Source: Lindgomyces ingoldianus | Taxonomy: Eukaryota > Ascomycota > Dothideomycetes > Pleosporales > Lindgomycetaceae | Length of the DNA stretch: 64,000 nt | Direction: 5' to 3' | Assembly: GCF_010093535.1 (NCBI RefSeq) | Contig: NW_022985191.1 | Coordinates: forward strand, 714,515 to 778,514 | Shown: positions 1-11,177 of the stretch, piece after piece | Layout: each line of letters begins with the position of its first letter | Position numbering within the stretch: the stretch's first letter is position 1 | Position numbers and translations under genes: made by a program | The notes under the pieces: model-generated | The model's input: only the letters and a program-made list of their open reading frames with translations | What the model was told of the DNA's origin: nothing | Database searches by the model: none

Positions 1-454
1 CGATAACTTTTACCAGTCTGTTCTCGCTCGCGATGGGATGCCAACGTGGAACTACCGTTACGGTGTCATAGACCCGGATCAAGAAGCCAAAGGGTTTGGG
101 GCTTATCACACAGTCGAGCTGTACGCTGTATGGGGGCCGAATAACACCGATGGGAATCCACCAAAGAGTTATTTGACAAGTAATGCAGGGATTGTTCCGG
201 TGGTGAGGAGCTACTGGACGAGCTTTATTAGACACTTGGATCCGAATGTTGGAAGAATGAGAGGGACGCCGGTCTGGGAGCAGTGGGATGAAGAAAGGAG
301 AAGGATGCATTTTGTGACGAATGAAACGGGGATGGAGAGGATGGGGGGTGATCAATTGAGGAGGTGTGAAGTTCTGGAGCCAATGATGAGAGCACTGGAA
401 CAGGACCCACCAAAAGGGGTGAAGACTCAGTTGGATGGAAGTGCAATTCTGTAG
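1..454 (+). CDS. Carboxylesterase type B, C-terminal fragment (cut by window edge)
   Basis: The frame starting at base 2 is open from the window edge to a TAG at 452-454, giving the last 150 residues of a larger protein. It resembles the C-terminal end of fungal secreted carboxylesterases/lipases of the cholinesterase (alpha/beta hydrolase) family. The segment GAYHTVELYAVWG carries the His expected as the third member of the catalytic triad, and it is followed by the usual Trp/Phe-rich helix (SYWTSFIRHLDPN). The nucleophile Ser (GESAGA-type elbow) and the acidic residue lie upstream of the window and cannot be checked. Substrate unknown. The ATG at 38 is internal and is not the start. Confidence 0.8.
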   Translation, partial: DNFYQSVLARDGMPTWNYRYGVIDPDQEAKGFGAYHTVELYAVWGPNNTDGNPPKSYLTSNAGIVPVVRSYWTSFIRHLDPNVGRMRGTPVWEQWDEERRRMHFVTNETGMERMGGDQLRRCEVLEPMMRALEQDPPKGVKTQLDGSAIL

Positions 455-2545
455 GCTGACTACAGTGGTACTATAAAATAGCTTTTCGTGGAAATATATT
501 AAATGATATTGCTTGCAGTGGTTCCCAATCAAGGGTTCCATGACCTGTTCAGCGTTGCAGATGTCTGCTCACACATCCTGCTAGGAGACAGAAAGTTCCG
601 CCTCTTTGTCGGCTGTTGGTGCCCAGCTCTCTGTTAATTAACACATCCATTTCGAGAAAGGTGTCCCCAGCCTACCAATAGTGACGTGGGGAGACCTGCA
701 CCCAGCCATATCCTTCTACAATCTTACCCTCATAGTTTCCCTATTATAAGCATATAAGAGTGCCAATATTTCAGCAAGTTGTACCCACCAAAAACTACAG
801 GGAAATTTACGAACCTTCTTACGAGAGGGGAGTTGGGAGCTTAAGTCGAAATGGCAATAGATATCACGGGCACAGCGCCCCGATGTCGAAACTTCATCCG
901 ATCCCAGAAAATCATCCCCCCTCTTCCGCATATTCATTCTGTTCCACCCTTCAACCTCGAGTTCAAAATCCCGTCACGCTGTAGGTCCCGTCTGGCACAC
1001 TCACCCCCGCCTCCTTTATTTTTTGGCGAGCCGGCTATTTAGGTAACGTTCGCAGTCTCTGTTCTTCACCCACGCAGTCTTCAACACCTCGTTCCTTTTT
1101 GGTGGCTCCATAGTCCACTTCTCCCTGCGACACGACTAGCAAGGGCATTTCTGCGGTCCACCGAAGGAAGTGAAGAGCGTACTGAGCAAAACGGAGAGGC
1201 TGGAGATTATGGTGGCGGCGCCGAGTCATGATGGGAGGAAGGATGTTGGGGGCGTGGAAGGAGGGATGATACTGGGTGCTGAGAGGGAAGATGGAGAGGA
1301 AGTGAAGAAATGTTTGGCAATTTGTCTGACGTACTTAGGAAGGAGAAAGGTGGACAAGAACGCAGGGCGGAATCTTGGGGAGCCAATTAAGAGGAAAAGG
1401 AAGTCTAAGGCTTCATGAAGATTAGAGACGTAATTGAAGGCCTAAAAAAACCGTCGAAGAGCGTGAGCATTATAATTTCGAAGAGAATCCCTCGGGCTGT
1501 GGTGATGGAGGAGGTTTTTGAGAGTTTGGATATGTTGAGCTAGATCAGGGTTGACGGGGATGCAGAAGTGGTGCTCGAGTGTAGGGGCCAGGAGAAAGAG
1601 AAGGGGAGGAGAACGGATGGAACCGAAAGTGCAGTCAACGAGAAGTGGCCGAATAGGGAAGAGGTTTTAGAATGTAGGCAAGTCTAGAGACTTGTTCTGA
1701 GGTTTTACTAAGTCGTGTTTAGATCTCCAAGCAATCGGGAAGTCTAGTGGAGGAACTGAAAATATTGACATCTTCGACCGAAGAAATGACGCCGGCGAGT
1801 ATACTCGAGCCAGAGGTGGTTGGTGGGCACTGTGATGCTTGATCCAGCGAGGTGGTGGAGAAGCGTCTAGAAGAGTAATCTAGAGGAATAACACCCCTCA
1901 AGGTTGAAGACGTATCTTCATACCCCGCAGCTGATTCACTAGCTGGTAAATAGAAACACCGTTCCTTTAGTTCCTAAAAGACTCTGTAAGCGTTGAAGAA
2001 TCATTCATGCTAGCCATTCTAGGTTTGAAGTAAGAATGTTCCAAAAACATCATATCACATTGCAATTACCCCCAAAAATACTTTTTATTTCCGTCATATC
2101 CGAAAACCCTCGGACACAACCCACACCTGATCCCACAGCTCGCCTCGTTCAAAAAGGTATCAGATCTCCTCATCATCTCCTCGTCCTTGTAGAACTCCCA
2201 CTAGAATAACACAAAACGATTAAAAGGAATAGCTAGAGTACATAGACCATTATAGATGGTCGGAGGGCAGTATTTCAAACATTAGGTTGGTCTAGATGAC
2301 CTTGGTGGAGCTTTTGGAGCGTCGACGCAGGGGCTCTATGTCGTGGTGTGGATATAGAAACGTAAAGACTCAAAAAGGGTAGTAGAAAGGAAGGTACGAA
2401 GCCTCCACACCGGCCGTAGCGGTGGGAGCAAGCATAAGAAGGCATTATGTCAGCCAAAAGGAAAGAAAACCGAGCCCTATCCCCAGTGCGTAAACTATCA
2501 TTAGAAGTAACTTCAAAGGAATGATTGATAAGACAGGCAAAGTGA
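455..2545. other. Intergenic, no supportable gene
   Basis: A TATAAAATAG-like string lies at about 472-481. From about 1170 to 1690 the + strand is purine-rich with broken, charged reading frames (1170-1418, 1418-1546 and a frame ending near 1686), which may be the remains of a gene; no family is recognisable. The rest shows nothing I can name. Confidence 0.5.
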
Positions 2546-4109
2546 CTACTCTGCCATGGAGCTTACTGGTGTGCCAGCTCGGCTTTCGTCAACAATATCG
2601 CTGAGCCGCATCTTCTTGTGTCGTGGACCCTCATTTTCGTATTCGTCGAGCCTTCTCTTCAACTCAGCGTCGCGCTGCCTCATCTCTTCGAGCTCAGCCC
2701 TTAGCTGTGCCTCTGATGCCCGTAGCTGTGCTTCCGCTTCTCGTGCGGCCATCTCACCCCTTCTCGCTTCCTGCTCGCTCTGTTCTAGTTCTGTGACACG
2801 TCCGCGGAAGAGGTCGTTGATGACTTCCAACTCGCTAACGCGTGTCCGTAGGGACGTGTTCTGGGCGCCCAAGGCGTCATAGGATAGCGGAGGTTCTAGA
2901 TGCGAGCCATTCACGGAGGAGGTGGAGCCGGGGGACGGCTGCCGAAGGTTGAAGGACGGTAGTGAAGGCGAGTGGAAGACCTCGCTATGGAGAACGCCAT
3001 CGAACATATGCTGTGGGGCGATATTGGCAGGATGCGGAAGGCCTGGCGTGCCAGTGCGCGATATGGGCGACTGCGATCGATCGGAGAGACCAGACGAGAT
3101 CTTGCCAGAGGGTCGTCGGTGCTGAATATGAACTTGCGAAGGGTCGGCATCCGGATGGGCGGCGGGGAGGCCATTGGCTTCAGCACCCTGGAATATGGTT
3201 AGAAGTCGCAGCATCAGCATGGGAAAAGCACGTGTACCTTCTTGCGTCCACCAGGCCCGCCCGTCTTGACGCGGTTGCGGCTCTTGATGACATCAGTTTT
3301 GAGAGAGATGGGACGCGGGCGGCCGTGCAGCTTCAGAAAGAGCCCGCAGGCGTTGCACAGGACGGAGCCAGATTCATCGCGTCGCCAAAGCGGCGTCGTG
3401 CTGGTGGTGCAGTTCTGGCAGACAGGCTGTGATGGACGTTAGCGGTGGTGGACAAATATTGCTATCGATTGCGAAGTATCGCGATAAGGATAAGCAAGCA
3501 AGAGATTTTCGCGAGGGGCTCCCCAGGGCGTGGTGCGACTCAACAGCATCGCGCATCGAACTTACCGGAGAATTGGCCTGTCCGCCAGAGGTTGCGGGCG
3601 CGGCGGTTGCGTAGGTCATGCTGTGTCCATTAGAGGGTCTGCTGGAGAGACGTGTTAGTCACGGTGAAAAGCTGCGAGAGAGTGGGTGCTAGTGCCAAGC
3701 CGCGATAAGGCCAGGGTGGGCTCCGGCGGGCCATTGCAGCCAGTCGCGCACCCACCTGCCCCAACTTTGGCAGTCGCTGGCACACTTTCACGTCGACACA
3801 CCGCGTCCAACACGTCCATCACACAACGTACCTGGGAGGGGGTGACGCTCTCTTAGACGGCGTGCTGCGGCTTGAATTATCATTGCTGTGGCCGTTGGTG
3901 TTGTCCTTGTTTACTGCCGGGCTGCACGATGCTACCGACGCCAGGGCCGAGAGGGCAGGTAGCTGGAACGACCCATGGCTGCCGTGTCGATGTTGCGTGA
4001 ACGAGGCCACCGTTGATGTGGATGACGGGCGCGAAATGTCATGGCCTATTGAAGGCAGTGTTTTGTCGTCGAGTGAGGACGCCGTCTTGAAGGCCGGCAG
4101 GTCGAAGAC
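2546..4109 (-). CDS. areB: AreB/ASD-4-type GATA transcription factor with C-terminal coiled coil (5' end incomplete)
   Basis: Exons read on the minus strand: 4109-3832, 3620-3566, 3426-3238 and 3187-2546; all three joins keep phase. Exon 3 encodes one GATA zinc finger (CQNC...CNAC, Cys-x2-Cys-x17-Cys-x2-Cys), with the [22 protein letters not shown] tail typical of the AreB/NreB/ASD-4 group. The last exon carries a long heptad-type coiled coil ([17 protein letters not shown]...) followed by a basic end. In Aspergillus and Penicillium this factor is a negative or co-regulator of nitrogen catabolite genes and dimerises through its leucine zipper, acting in the nucleus. Exon 1 as given begins after a CTTCAG acceptor and lacks a Met, so at least one upstream exon is missing from the model; the family is known for several transcripts. 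Identity is strong from the finger plus zipper; the N-terminus is open. Confidence 0.88.
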
Positions 4110-5164
4110 CTGAAGTATAGATGGGCGACGGAACGATTCGAGGGCCGTGGGCCGGGGGAGGATGGTGGTCGCCAGAGCGGAAGCCGTTGTGTATTAGAGA
4201 TGGAGAAACGCAAGAGTGCGCTTCTCACAATTCGATAGGCAAAAAGAAACGTGCAGGAATTCTCAAAATAAAACGCGGAACGGAGAACGCTGAGCGCGGG
4301 CAGAACACTGAAAGAGAGCGACGTGATGGAGCGAGCCTTGTGGTTAAAGAGCGACGACGTGCAAAAAGTAGATGCAAAAGAGCGTGGAGCAAGTAGAGTC
4401 TGTCAAGAAGGAGGGTCCACGGCAATGAGGAACAAGGTACAGTACAAATTCCTCGTGTTGGCTGGTTGTGGATAAGGGGGCAAAGGCCCGCACATCCCTG
4501 GCATCGATAGTGATATCGGTCACTACCAGGCTTAAATTGTGCTAATTTGATTTCCTGCATGACGTTCAAAACCCGTCGTAGCGCCCTCCAGTCTCCTTTC
4601 AGTCCGACGGTTTTACGACCGTCGTACAGAGATCGTCCTCCAAGTGAGGCATCATTCAAGATCGCCCTGCGTTGCCTTAATCCTGGCCTGTGGTTACAGT
4701 GACTTGAGACAGAGGCAATTGAAACACGCCCTGTGCCGCCAACGCTGAACGGCCACAGCTGAGCGCCATCCGTGGCCCTCATGCAGGGCTGACGGCCGTT
4801 CACTCGTCATATTGAAGCAGTTCCCGTTTTGTCCAATGCCATCTCCGGGGGCGCTTAAGCAAGAGGCTCCTGGCGCGTATCCGAAGATTCTCAGGGGAAA
4901 TCGGCGCGCGAACCCCAGAATACGGTTAGCATCCGTGCCAAGCCTGCTTGGCTTGCAGCCAATCAGCGTCGGATTGAGGCGAGGGTGAGCTAATGGAGAC
5001 GGGGAAATCGTAGCTCGAGTTGCACCACCGTTGATTTAGTGGACAAACAAAACGGCAGGTAAATTCAGCCAGAGTACGCGTCACTTGTGACTTAGCACCT
5101 CTATCTAGCTTAAACTTACGAATATATCTTGCTTGACGATAAGATCCCGCAATGTTTGACAATT
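4110..5164. promoter_or_regulatory. Upstream region of areB, probably containing its first exon(s)
   Basis: This stretch lies between the first resolved areB exon and the 3' end of SRP68. It should hold the areB promoter, 5' UTR and initiation codon. HGATAR-type sites (CGATAG or CGATAA) occur at 4233-4238, 4505-4510 and 5137-5142, compatible with control by GATA factors, but such short sites also arise by chance. A 192-codon open frame on the minus strand (4225-4803) looks non-coding. Confidence 0.4.
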
Positions 5165-7195
5165 CTACCTTCCAAAGCCAAACCAGCCTTTCTTCGCAGG
5201 CCGGTGTTCCTCTGCCTTCTTCTCCACCACCTGCATTTTATCTGGTACTGGCTCTTGGACTGGCTTCTCTCGTCCAGGATACTCGATATAGTTCCACGCG
5301 ACATCGAAGAAGAGAGGCTTTACTGGTACTGGCTTCAGTTTCGGTGGCCATGTTACAAGGTTCTTCAGGTCTACGGAACCTGATGTGGGGTACTCGTTTA
5401 GCCTCTCTACGACTGGCGCCGCATTAATCATCTGAGCTTTCACTGCCATGTCCGAGTGGGCAGAGAGTTGAATCAATGTCACTAGTCCTCGATAATGCGA
5501 GGTGAGATTCTCCAGCTTTTGCTTTAATGACTCGGCCTGTTCAGAAGAAACCACCAGCCTTGGAGCTTTGGATGCGGAAGGTGTAGGTTTTGGTGCGGAC
5601 ACGGCTTGCGAAGAGAGCGATAATGCTCGGTTGCATAGTGCCAGTGCCTCTTTTGGAGATGACAAGATAGCGTGAGATTGCGCAACGCTCAGGCATTTGA
5701 GTGCCTGGAAGTACGCACGTTGGCCATCTAGTTCGGCCAAAAACCCAGCGTCTCGAACAGCACCTCTCAAATCTTTGATCGAATCGATACTTTGTAGGAT
5801 GGCATCGTACAGTGCTACACGTTCTCGTAATCTTGCCAACTTTCGGCCTGTTGGTTCCTCTCGCTCGACCAACTCTTTCCCGTCCTTGCGTAGCCGTCGT
5901 GGTTTTTGAGGTGGAGTTGGAGAAAATATAAGCCCGTCATCGGAGCCGATGAGAACCCGATTTCGACCAACGCGCCAAGAGACCAGATTGTAGTTCACCG
6001 CAAGACTTGTCACGCGGAGATCTTGCATCCTTGAGTCACCCTCGTCAACTCCTTCTTTCTCCAACTCTTCAATGGCTCTGCGTGTTGCATCTGCAGCGTC
6101 TTGGCTGGTAATGAGAACGTCATCGTAAGCAGCAGCTCTGTCTTTTAGTGAGATGGATGTGCCAACTTGTTTGTCAAGCTCAGCAGAGGCGGTTTCTACC
6201 AAAACGAGAGCCTGGCCGATGGCAGCATCGACAATGTTTGCTGCCCGTTTGCGCCATACAATAGTAGAACCTACACTAGTCAGAAACGTAAAACTGAAGG
6301 TGCGGAAAGTTCCACCTGAGGGAGCAGTGTCCTCCTCCTGTAGTGCGCTAGCGTCAAGCTTCTCCACGGCTTGAGTCAGCTCCGACTCCTCTTTCGGGAA
6401 GAACTTCTTGGCCACTGCGGACACGCCCACGGTCCTCGGAATTCGATGTTGATATGCGGCATAACGTATGCTAGGGTCGGTCGTCCCTGCTAAAACATCT
6501 TTGAACAAATCCTTCTTTGTTGCCTTCAGGAGGCTGTTGTAAATTACCCTGGCGGCCGAGTAGTTGGTCAGACATGATTTCCACCTGTCCGGTGACGCAT
6601 TCATCTTTTTTATGCCTTCTGCCTGCTTTTCAAAATCTTTCGCTCCAGCTAAGGAATATGCGTATGCTTTTGCTTCTAAAACGTCCGTATCCGTAGCTCC
6701 ACAGGCGGGGTCCGAGAGAAGGCCAACGACCTCTTCTGCATAGATGACAGCTTTGTGCAATCTCGATATTATATGCTGACGCGTCGAGCCTGTTATACTC
6801 TTGTCTGCGTTGTCTTCTGCGTGAGAAGCCTTCATGAACATTGCATGTGCCCATGCTCGCTCGGACGTAAGAAGGAGAAGGTTGAGAAACCTGCATAATG
6901 TTAGAAATGCCGTTTAAGATTGTATCAAATCATACTCAACGTCTCTCCCAATCTGCTCCGCTGTGACGGGCGCCTTTGGGGCATATTTCGCGTTCTTGCC
7001 TGTTGCTCGTCCAAGCTTTTTCCTCACAGTGCGCAGTCGGCCGGAAAGCTGCCCTCGATATGTGTTGTAGTCACCCAAAAGAAGCGCCGACTCCCTGTGG
7101 TCGATTATGAATTTGGTGATATCCATGGCATAATGGTGCTCTTGAAGCGTAGTTGAAATGTGGGAGTGGCGGGGCATTGGTGGTCTCGGCGCCAT
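5165..7195 (-). CDS. srp68: Signal recognition particle subunit SRP68
   Basis: Two exons, 7195-6936 and 6890-5165, joined across a 45-nt intron (GTATGA...CTAAC...GCAG), give 661 residues. The N-terminal part (MDITKFIIDHRESALLLGDYNTYRG, a basic RLRTVRKKLG helix, then LLLLTSERAWAHAM) and the following TPR-like helical region are the RNA-binding domain of SRP68; the C-terminus is Lys/Pro/Phe-rich (KKGWFGFGR). SRP68 pairs with SRP72 on the SRP RNA and helps target secretory proteins to the ER. The ATG at 7195 is the first; the in-frame ATG at 7126 matches the usual family start better, so the first 23 residues may be untranslated. It is divergently transcribed from the PPR gene, 337 bp away. Confidence 0.9.
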
Positions 7196-7532
7196 GTTTC
7201 CCCGAGCCGAGCGCGTGATATGTCAGGATGAACTTTTTCTGCCGAGGACTGAGGTCATCCATCCGCATCCACACATTTCCATCCGTCGGTTCTCGTTTGT
7301 AGTATATTTCTTTCATTCCACCTGCTCTTACTTGTGGCGTTCCGGGGCTTGCATCTAATTGCTCTCACTGTGGGCTTTTGCTGTGGAATTCGGAGGCATG
7401 CAAAGCTGTGAGCTCCGATCTCGACTACTCGTACACACGACGAGGACTTCTCTAACGAACTTAGCCCATAGAACTTGCCTTGTTACCCGGTAATTCGTGG
7501 TGGTGATCATCACGCCCCAGACGCTGAGGCTG
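7196..7532. promoter_or_regulatory. Bidirectional promoter region between SRP68 and the PPR gene
   Basis: 337 bp separate two start codons on opposite strands, so both promoters must lie here. No TATA box is evident. Confidence 0.6.
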
Positions 7533-10500
7533 ATGCTTGAGCGAGCTTCGACATGCCTCGAAACTGGTGGACGACAGCTCCTTCGACCCCCCAAACGATG
7601 CGTACGCAGTCGTCGAATGCTGCATTCCTCCTTTTGGCATCACGGTGCGAGCGATTTAAGCCTCCCAATATGGTGGTCGTCTGATTTGATTTCGAATCAC
7701 CCGGATTTTGACTCGGACGACAAGTCGAGGGGACAGAGAGGCCACAATGGATTGCTCCTAGATTTTCTCTACCCAGAAAAGACTCTTGCTCTAATTCGAA
7801 GAATGTCAATTTGCAAATGGAATGTCTTGCAAACCCAACGGAGACTTTGTCTTCATGGAACTAGTGTGCGGCAGTTCTCCACACGCAGGGATGGGCAGGA
7901 GCTGGACGAGGAGATTTATCTGGAAAAGCTGGCACTGCAAGAAGAGGTTGACCAGAGACTGGAGGGTTCCACTGCACGTGATGCGCTTCGAGATATACTA
8001 GACACGAGCGAGCTTGGAAAGCAAGAGTTGGCATGGCGCCTTTACTCTACAATCCAGGAACGGAGTCGAACACCTGATTTGCGTGCCGATCTTCTCGAAT
8101 ATCTTGCTTGTCCCGTGGCCTCGTTCGACGCCAATCGCATGCTTCGAGTATTCAACACTCTACCGCACGAGCACCGTCGAGCATCGTCATATCGAATCGC
8201 CATTTCTGCCTACATCGCATTGAGAATGGTAGGGCCGGCGGTTCAACTTCACGAAGAAGCTGCAACTGGAAAAGTTGGGCTCCAATTTGGGACACATATC
8301 GTTCTTGGACAGACCGTACAGGACAATCAGTGGGACCTCACCCTCCGCGTATTCAAGGCTTTTTGGCGCCGTGTCTCTCGCGAAAACGACTTCAAATCGA
8401 TTTGGACCAAACCAAAGGGGGTCCTCTGGGGGGCCATCTGGGCTTCTATAGCAGAAATACCAGACTTGAAGAATAATCTACTGTCTTTGCTCCAATACGT
8501 TCGACAATTCCAACATGAAATTCAATCCAACGACGAAAACAAGGAGGCACTGAGACTCTTCATGGCTGGATTCGTGCCCGAAGTCACTTTACAGACCCTA
8601 AATGTGGATGATCCGGATGAAGACGTTATATGGCACTTTTTCACCAATCTTTTCCGCGACATTCGGACTCTTGGCCTTCAAACTGCGCACTTTTATAATA
8701 GTGCTATTGGACAGATGTTGAATTTGCTGAGATACCAAGAGTACTTTCAGCGTAGTAAGCCTTTTCTGGAGCTGTACAGACAATACCGAGAAGACGCGCT
8801 CCATAATCCTGACCCAAACTTCCGACCCCCAATGCGTTTGCTTATGCGACTGATGCATCAAGTCGGCGACAAAGGCAGTCTTAATGGCATCGCTGGCTTA
8901 GTCAGTGATTGGCACTTGTTTCACCCGAATTCCCCCCTTCCGTATGACGCCCTGGTCTACCTTCTGGAATTTTATGCAGGATTCGGAGACGCTGAGAGCG
9001 TCCACGAATATTTCAGCCAAATTCGTGAACGGTATAGCCACAAAATCGACCTGCGCGTTCTATCTTCGCTCCTATTTGTGTATGCTAGACGCATCGACGT
9101 TCGCAGTACGGGGAAACAGTTTGAGCGAATATCTGGAGAATTTGGGCTGGCGCCGGACACTACATGCTGGAACATTTTGCTTCTTGCGTATGCGAGAGCC
9201 GATGACCTAGACGGCGCCCTCCACTGCTTTAGCCGGATCCTGGAGTCGGGGATACAACCCGACAAGCATACTTTTGGGCCACTGTTGAACCTCTGCGCCA
9301 GCAGGGGGGATGTCGAGGCATTTGAAGAAATCTTTTCCAAAGCTCAGCAGCTCAAAGTTCACCTTCGAAATGAGGCAGTTGCAAGAGCTGGCTATGTGCA
9401 GGCGTGCCTAAATTCAGACGATGTTGAAGGCGCCGAGGCGATTGCTCAAGGAATGCTCGCCGATCACCGTGCCGGCACTCTTCACGGCCCTCTCACACCT
9501 GCATGGAACCTTATCATCCAACATTACGCGCTTCAAAAAGATGTTGCGTCGAGCCGACGAGTCTACAAACAGATGGTTGAGAACGGCATTCCTCTTGATA
9601 CTTGGACGTATGCTGGGCTGATGCGCTCCCTAGTCGAGCTCCGCCAAACCAATGCTGCCTATAAGATCTTGAGAGTCACCATGCCAAGAAACCAAGTCAG
9701 GGGTCACGCATTCCACTACGCGCTCGTCATGACGGGGTTCATCCGCGAACGTCAATTTCATCGCGCTATGGAGGCTCGCAAACGGATGTTGCGCCGGAAC
9801 GTGCTGCCAACTGTGAGCTCCCACCTTGCCTCCTTAGAAACGATTGGCATAAACGAGCTGCGAAAGCTTCAAGATGCGGGCGACGAAAACCCACTCACGC
9901 GGCTGGTGGAAGTGGAGGAATCACTCCGAGAGATGTTGTTGGAAAGCTACGAGTCCTCTTTGGCCCTTCGACAGCCCCGTCGTGCCCGATTGCTTGGTAT
10001 GGCGCAGGATAGCGTCCCCGAGGGATATTTTGGGTTTCTCATATTGCTCTACAGTGCACGGGGGGCGTATGCCATTTGCAAGGAGCTGTTCGAAGCTGCG
10101 TCCATTGGGAAATCAGATGAGGCGGGATACGAGGCCCCCATCGGTCTCCTCACTGCGATCATGGAGGCACATCTTGCAGCAAAGGAATATGATGAGGTTG
10201 CAAAATGTTGGGAGCTCGCGCGATTGCAAGCAGATAAGATGACCAAGACTTGGCACCAGGCTACCACAGATCCCGACCCCCCCAAAATTGAGTTCGGTTC
10301 TCTGGTCGACCCGTCTGTGATAGCCCAGGCCGCAGAGGCAAGGATTGCGAGCAACCGCCGACAGATACTTTTCAAGACCTCCAGGATTTACATTCGGAGC
10401 CTCCTCGCCCAGGAGAGCCCACAGAGTCTCCAACAGGCGATGAGGACTATCTCTAACCTGCTCACGAACGGGTATATTATCGACAATCTCACCTGGAATG

Positions 10501-10886
10501 AATTCATCCAGATGCTTGCGCGAAGAGGCAGGGTCATGGATGCGTTCACTGCTTGTGAGGCCTACCTCATGCCAAACTTCCCCGGCTGGCGCCAGCAGCA
10601 TCCGGCGTATGTCCGTCGTGAGCAGACCGGCTATTCGTACATGGAAGTTAGACACGACGACCTATCGAGGAAGACCCTTATGCCGCGGTACCGCACGCTG
10701 GTCTTCCTCGCAGCTGCCTACGGCCAGATCAAGCGCGAGGAGGCCAACGGCATGGGGTATAATCCTGAGTACGGCGGCTGGGCGCGCGAGGTGCTGGAAA
10801 AGATTGCGCCGCTGACCGTCCGCGCGATTGAAACGATGCCAAGGACGAGGGATAGGCTGCAGCAGATGTACGTCCTGGGCATGTAG
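7533..10886 (+). CDS. Large pentatricopeptide-repeat (PPR) protein, probably mitochondrial
   Basis: A single uninterrupted frame of 1117 codons from ATG 7533; an upstream open stretch begins with GTG only and is not used. The N-terminus is basic and rich in Ser/Leu (RSRRMLHSSFWHHGA), as expected for a mitochondrial presequence. Degenerate 35-residue helical repeats run through the middle; the clearest tandem is at about residues 540-720 (units such as TTCWNILLLAYARADDLDGA and PAWNLIIQHYALQKDVASS, followed by GIQPDKHTFG-type linkers). PPR proteins of this size bind organellar RNA and act in mitochondrial mRNA stability, processing or translation; Neurospora CYA-5-type and related proteins are examples. 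The exact orthologue and RNA target cannot be given from sequence alone. Confidence 0.85.
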   Translation: MLERASTCLETGGRQLLRPPKRCVRSRRMLHSSFWHHGASDLSLPIWWSSDLISNHPDFDSDDKSRGQRGHNGLLLDFLYPEKTLALIRRMSICKWNVLQTQRRLCLHGTSVRQFSTRRDGQELDEEIYLEKLALQEEVDQRLEGSTARDALRDILDTSELGKQELAWRLYSTIQERSRTPDLRADLLEYLACPVASFDANRMLRVFNTLPHEHRRASSYRIAISAYIALRMVGPAVQLHEEAATGKVGLQFGTHIVLGQTVQDNQWDLTLRVFKAFWRRVSRENDFKSIWTKPKGVLWGAIWASIAEIPDLKNNLLSLLQYVRQFQHEIQSNDENKEALRLFMAGFVPEVTLQTLNVDDPDEDVIWHFFTNLFRDIRTLGLQTAHFYNSAIGQMLNLLRYQEYFQRSKPFLELYRQYREDALHNPDPNFRPPMRLLMRLMHQVGDKGSLNGIAGLVSDWHLFHPNSPLPYDALVYLLEFYAGFGDAESVHEYFSQIRERYSHKIDLRVLSSLLFVYARRIDVRSTGKQFERISGEFGLAPDTTCWNILLLAYARADDLDGALHCFSRILESGIQPDKHTFGPLLNLCASRGDVEAFEEIFSKAQQLKVHLRNEAVARAGYVQACLNSDDVEGAEAIAQGMLADHRAGTLHGPLTPAWNLIIQHYALQKDVASSRRVYKQMVENGIPLDTWTYAGLMRSLVELRQTNAAYKILRVTMPRNQVRGHAFHYALVMTGFIRERQFHRAMEARKRMLRRNVLPTVSSHLASLETIGINELRKLQDAGDENPLTRLVEVEESLREMLLESYESSLALRQPRRARLLGMAQDSVPEGYFGFLILLYSARGAYAICKELFEAASIGKSDEAGYEAPIGLLTAIMEAHLAAKEYDEVAKCWELARLQADKMTKTWHQATTDPDPPKIEFGSLVDPSVIAQAAEARIASNRRQILFKTSRIYIRSLLAQESPQSLQQAMRTISNLLTNGYIIDNLTWNEFIQMLARRGRVMDAFTACEAYLMPNFPGWRQQHPAYVRREQTGYSYMEVRHDDLSRKTLMPRYRTLVFLAAAYGQIKREEANGMGYNPEYGGWAREVLEKIAPLTVRAIETMPRTRDRLQQMYVLGM

Positions 10887-11177
10887 TGTATTATCCTGTA
10901 TATAGAGTGAAGGTGTGTATGTATAGTGTACGTTTTAGCTTGTATGATATGCTATGGAATGTGTGGATGTTGACCTTGGCACATGGGAGCTACAGGCACT
11001 ATTTTGACGTGCTTGTGAACCACAGTTCTGCAACTCTTGAATAGATTGCTTGGAGAGATAGAATTAATTTGGGAAATTAACAGTCTAGCTAAAGAGATTC
11101 GTGGTACTTCGTTTCCTGGACAGCTAATACATACTGACAACATCTTGATATGGTTGCCCACCACTAGCTAAGTAGTT

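Noticed and set aside
4225..4803. 192-codon minus-strand frame upstream of areB
   Set aside because: Composition is not protein-like; it is more likely promoter and leader.
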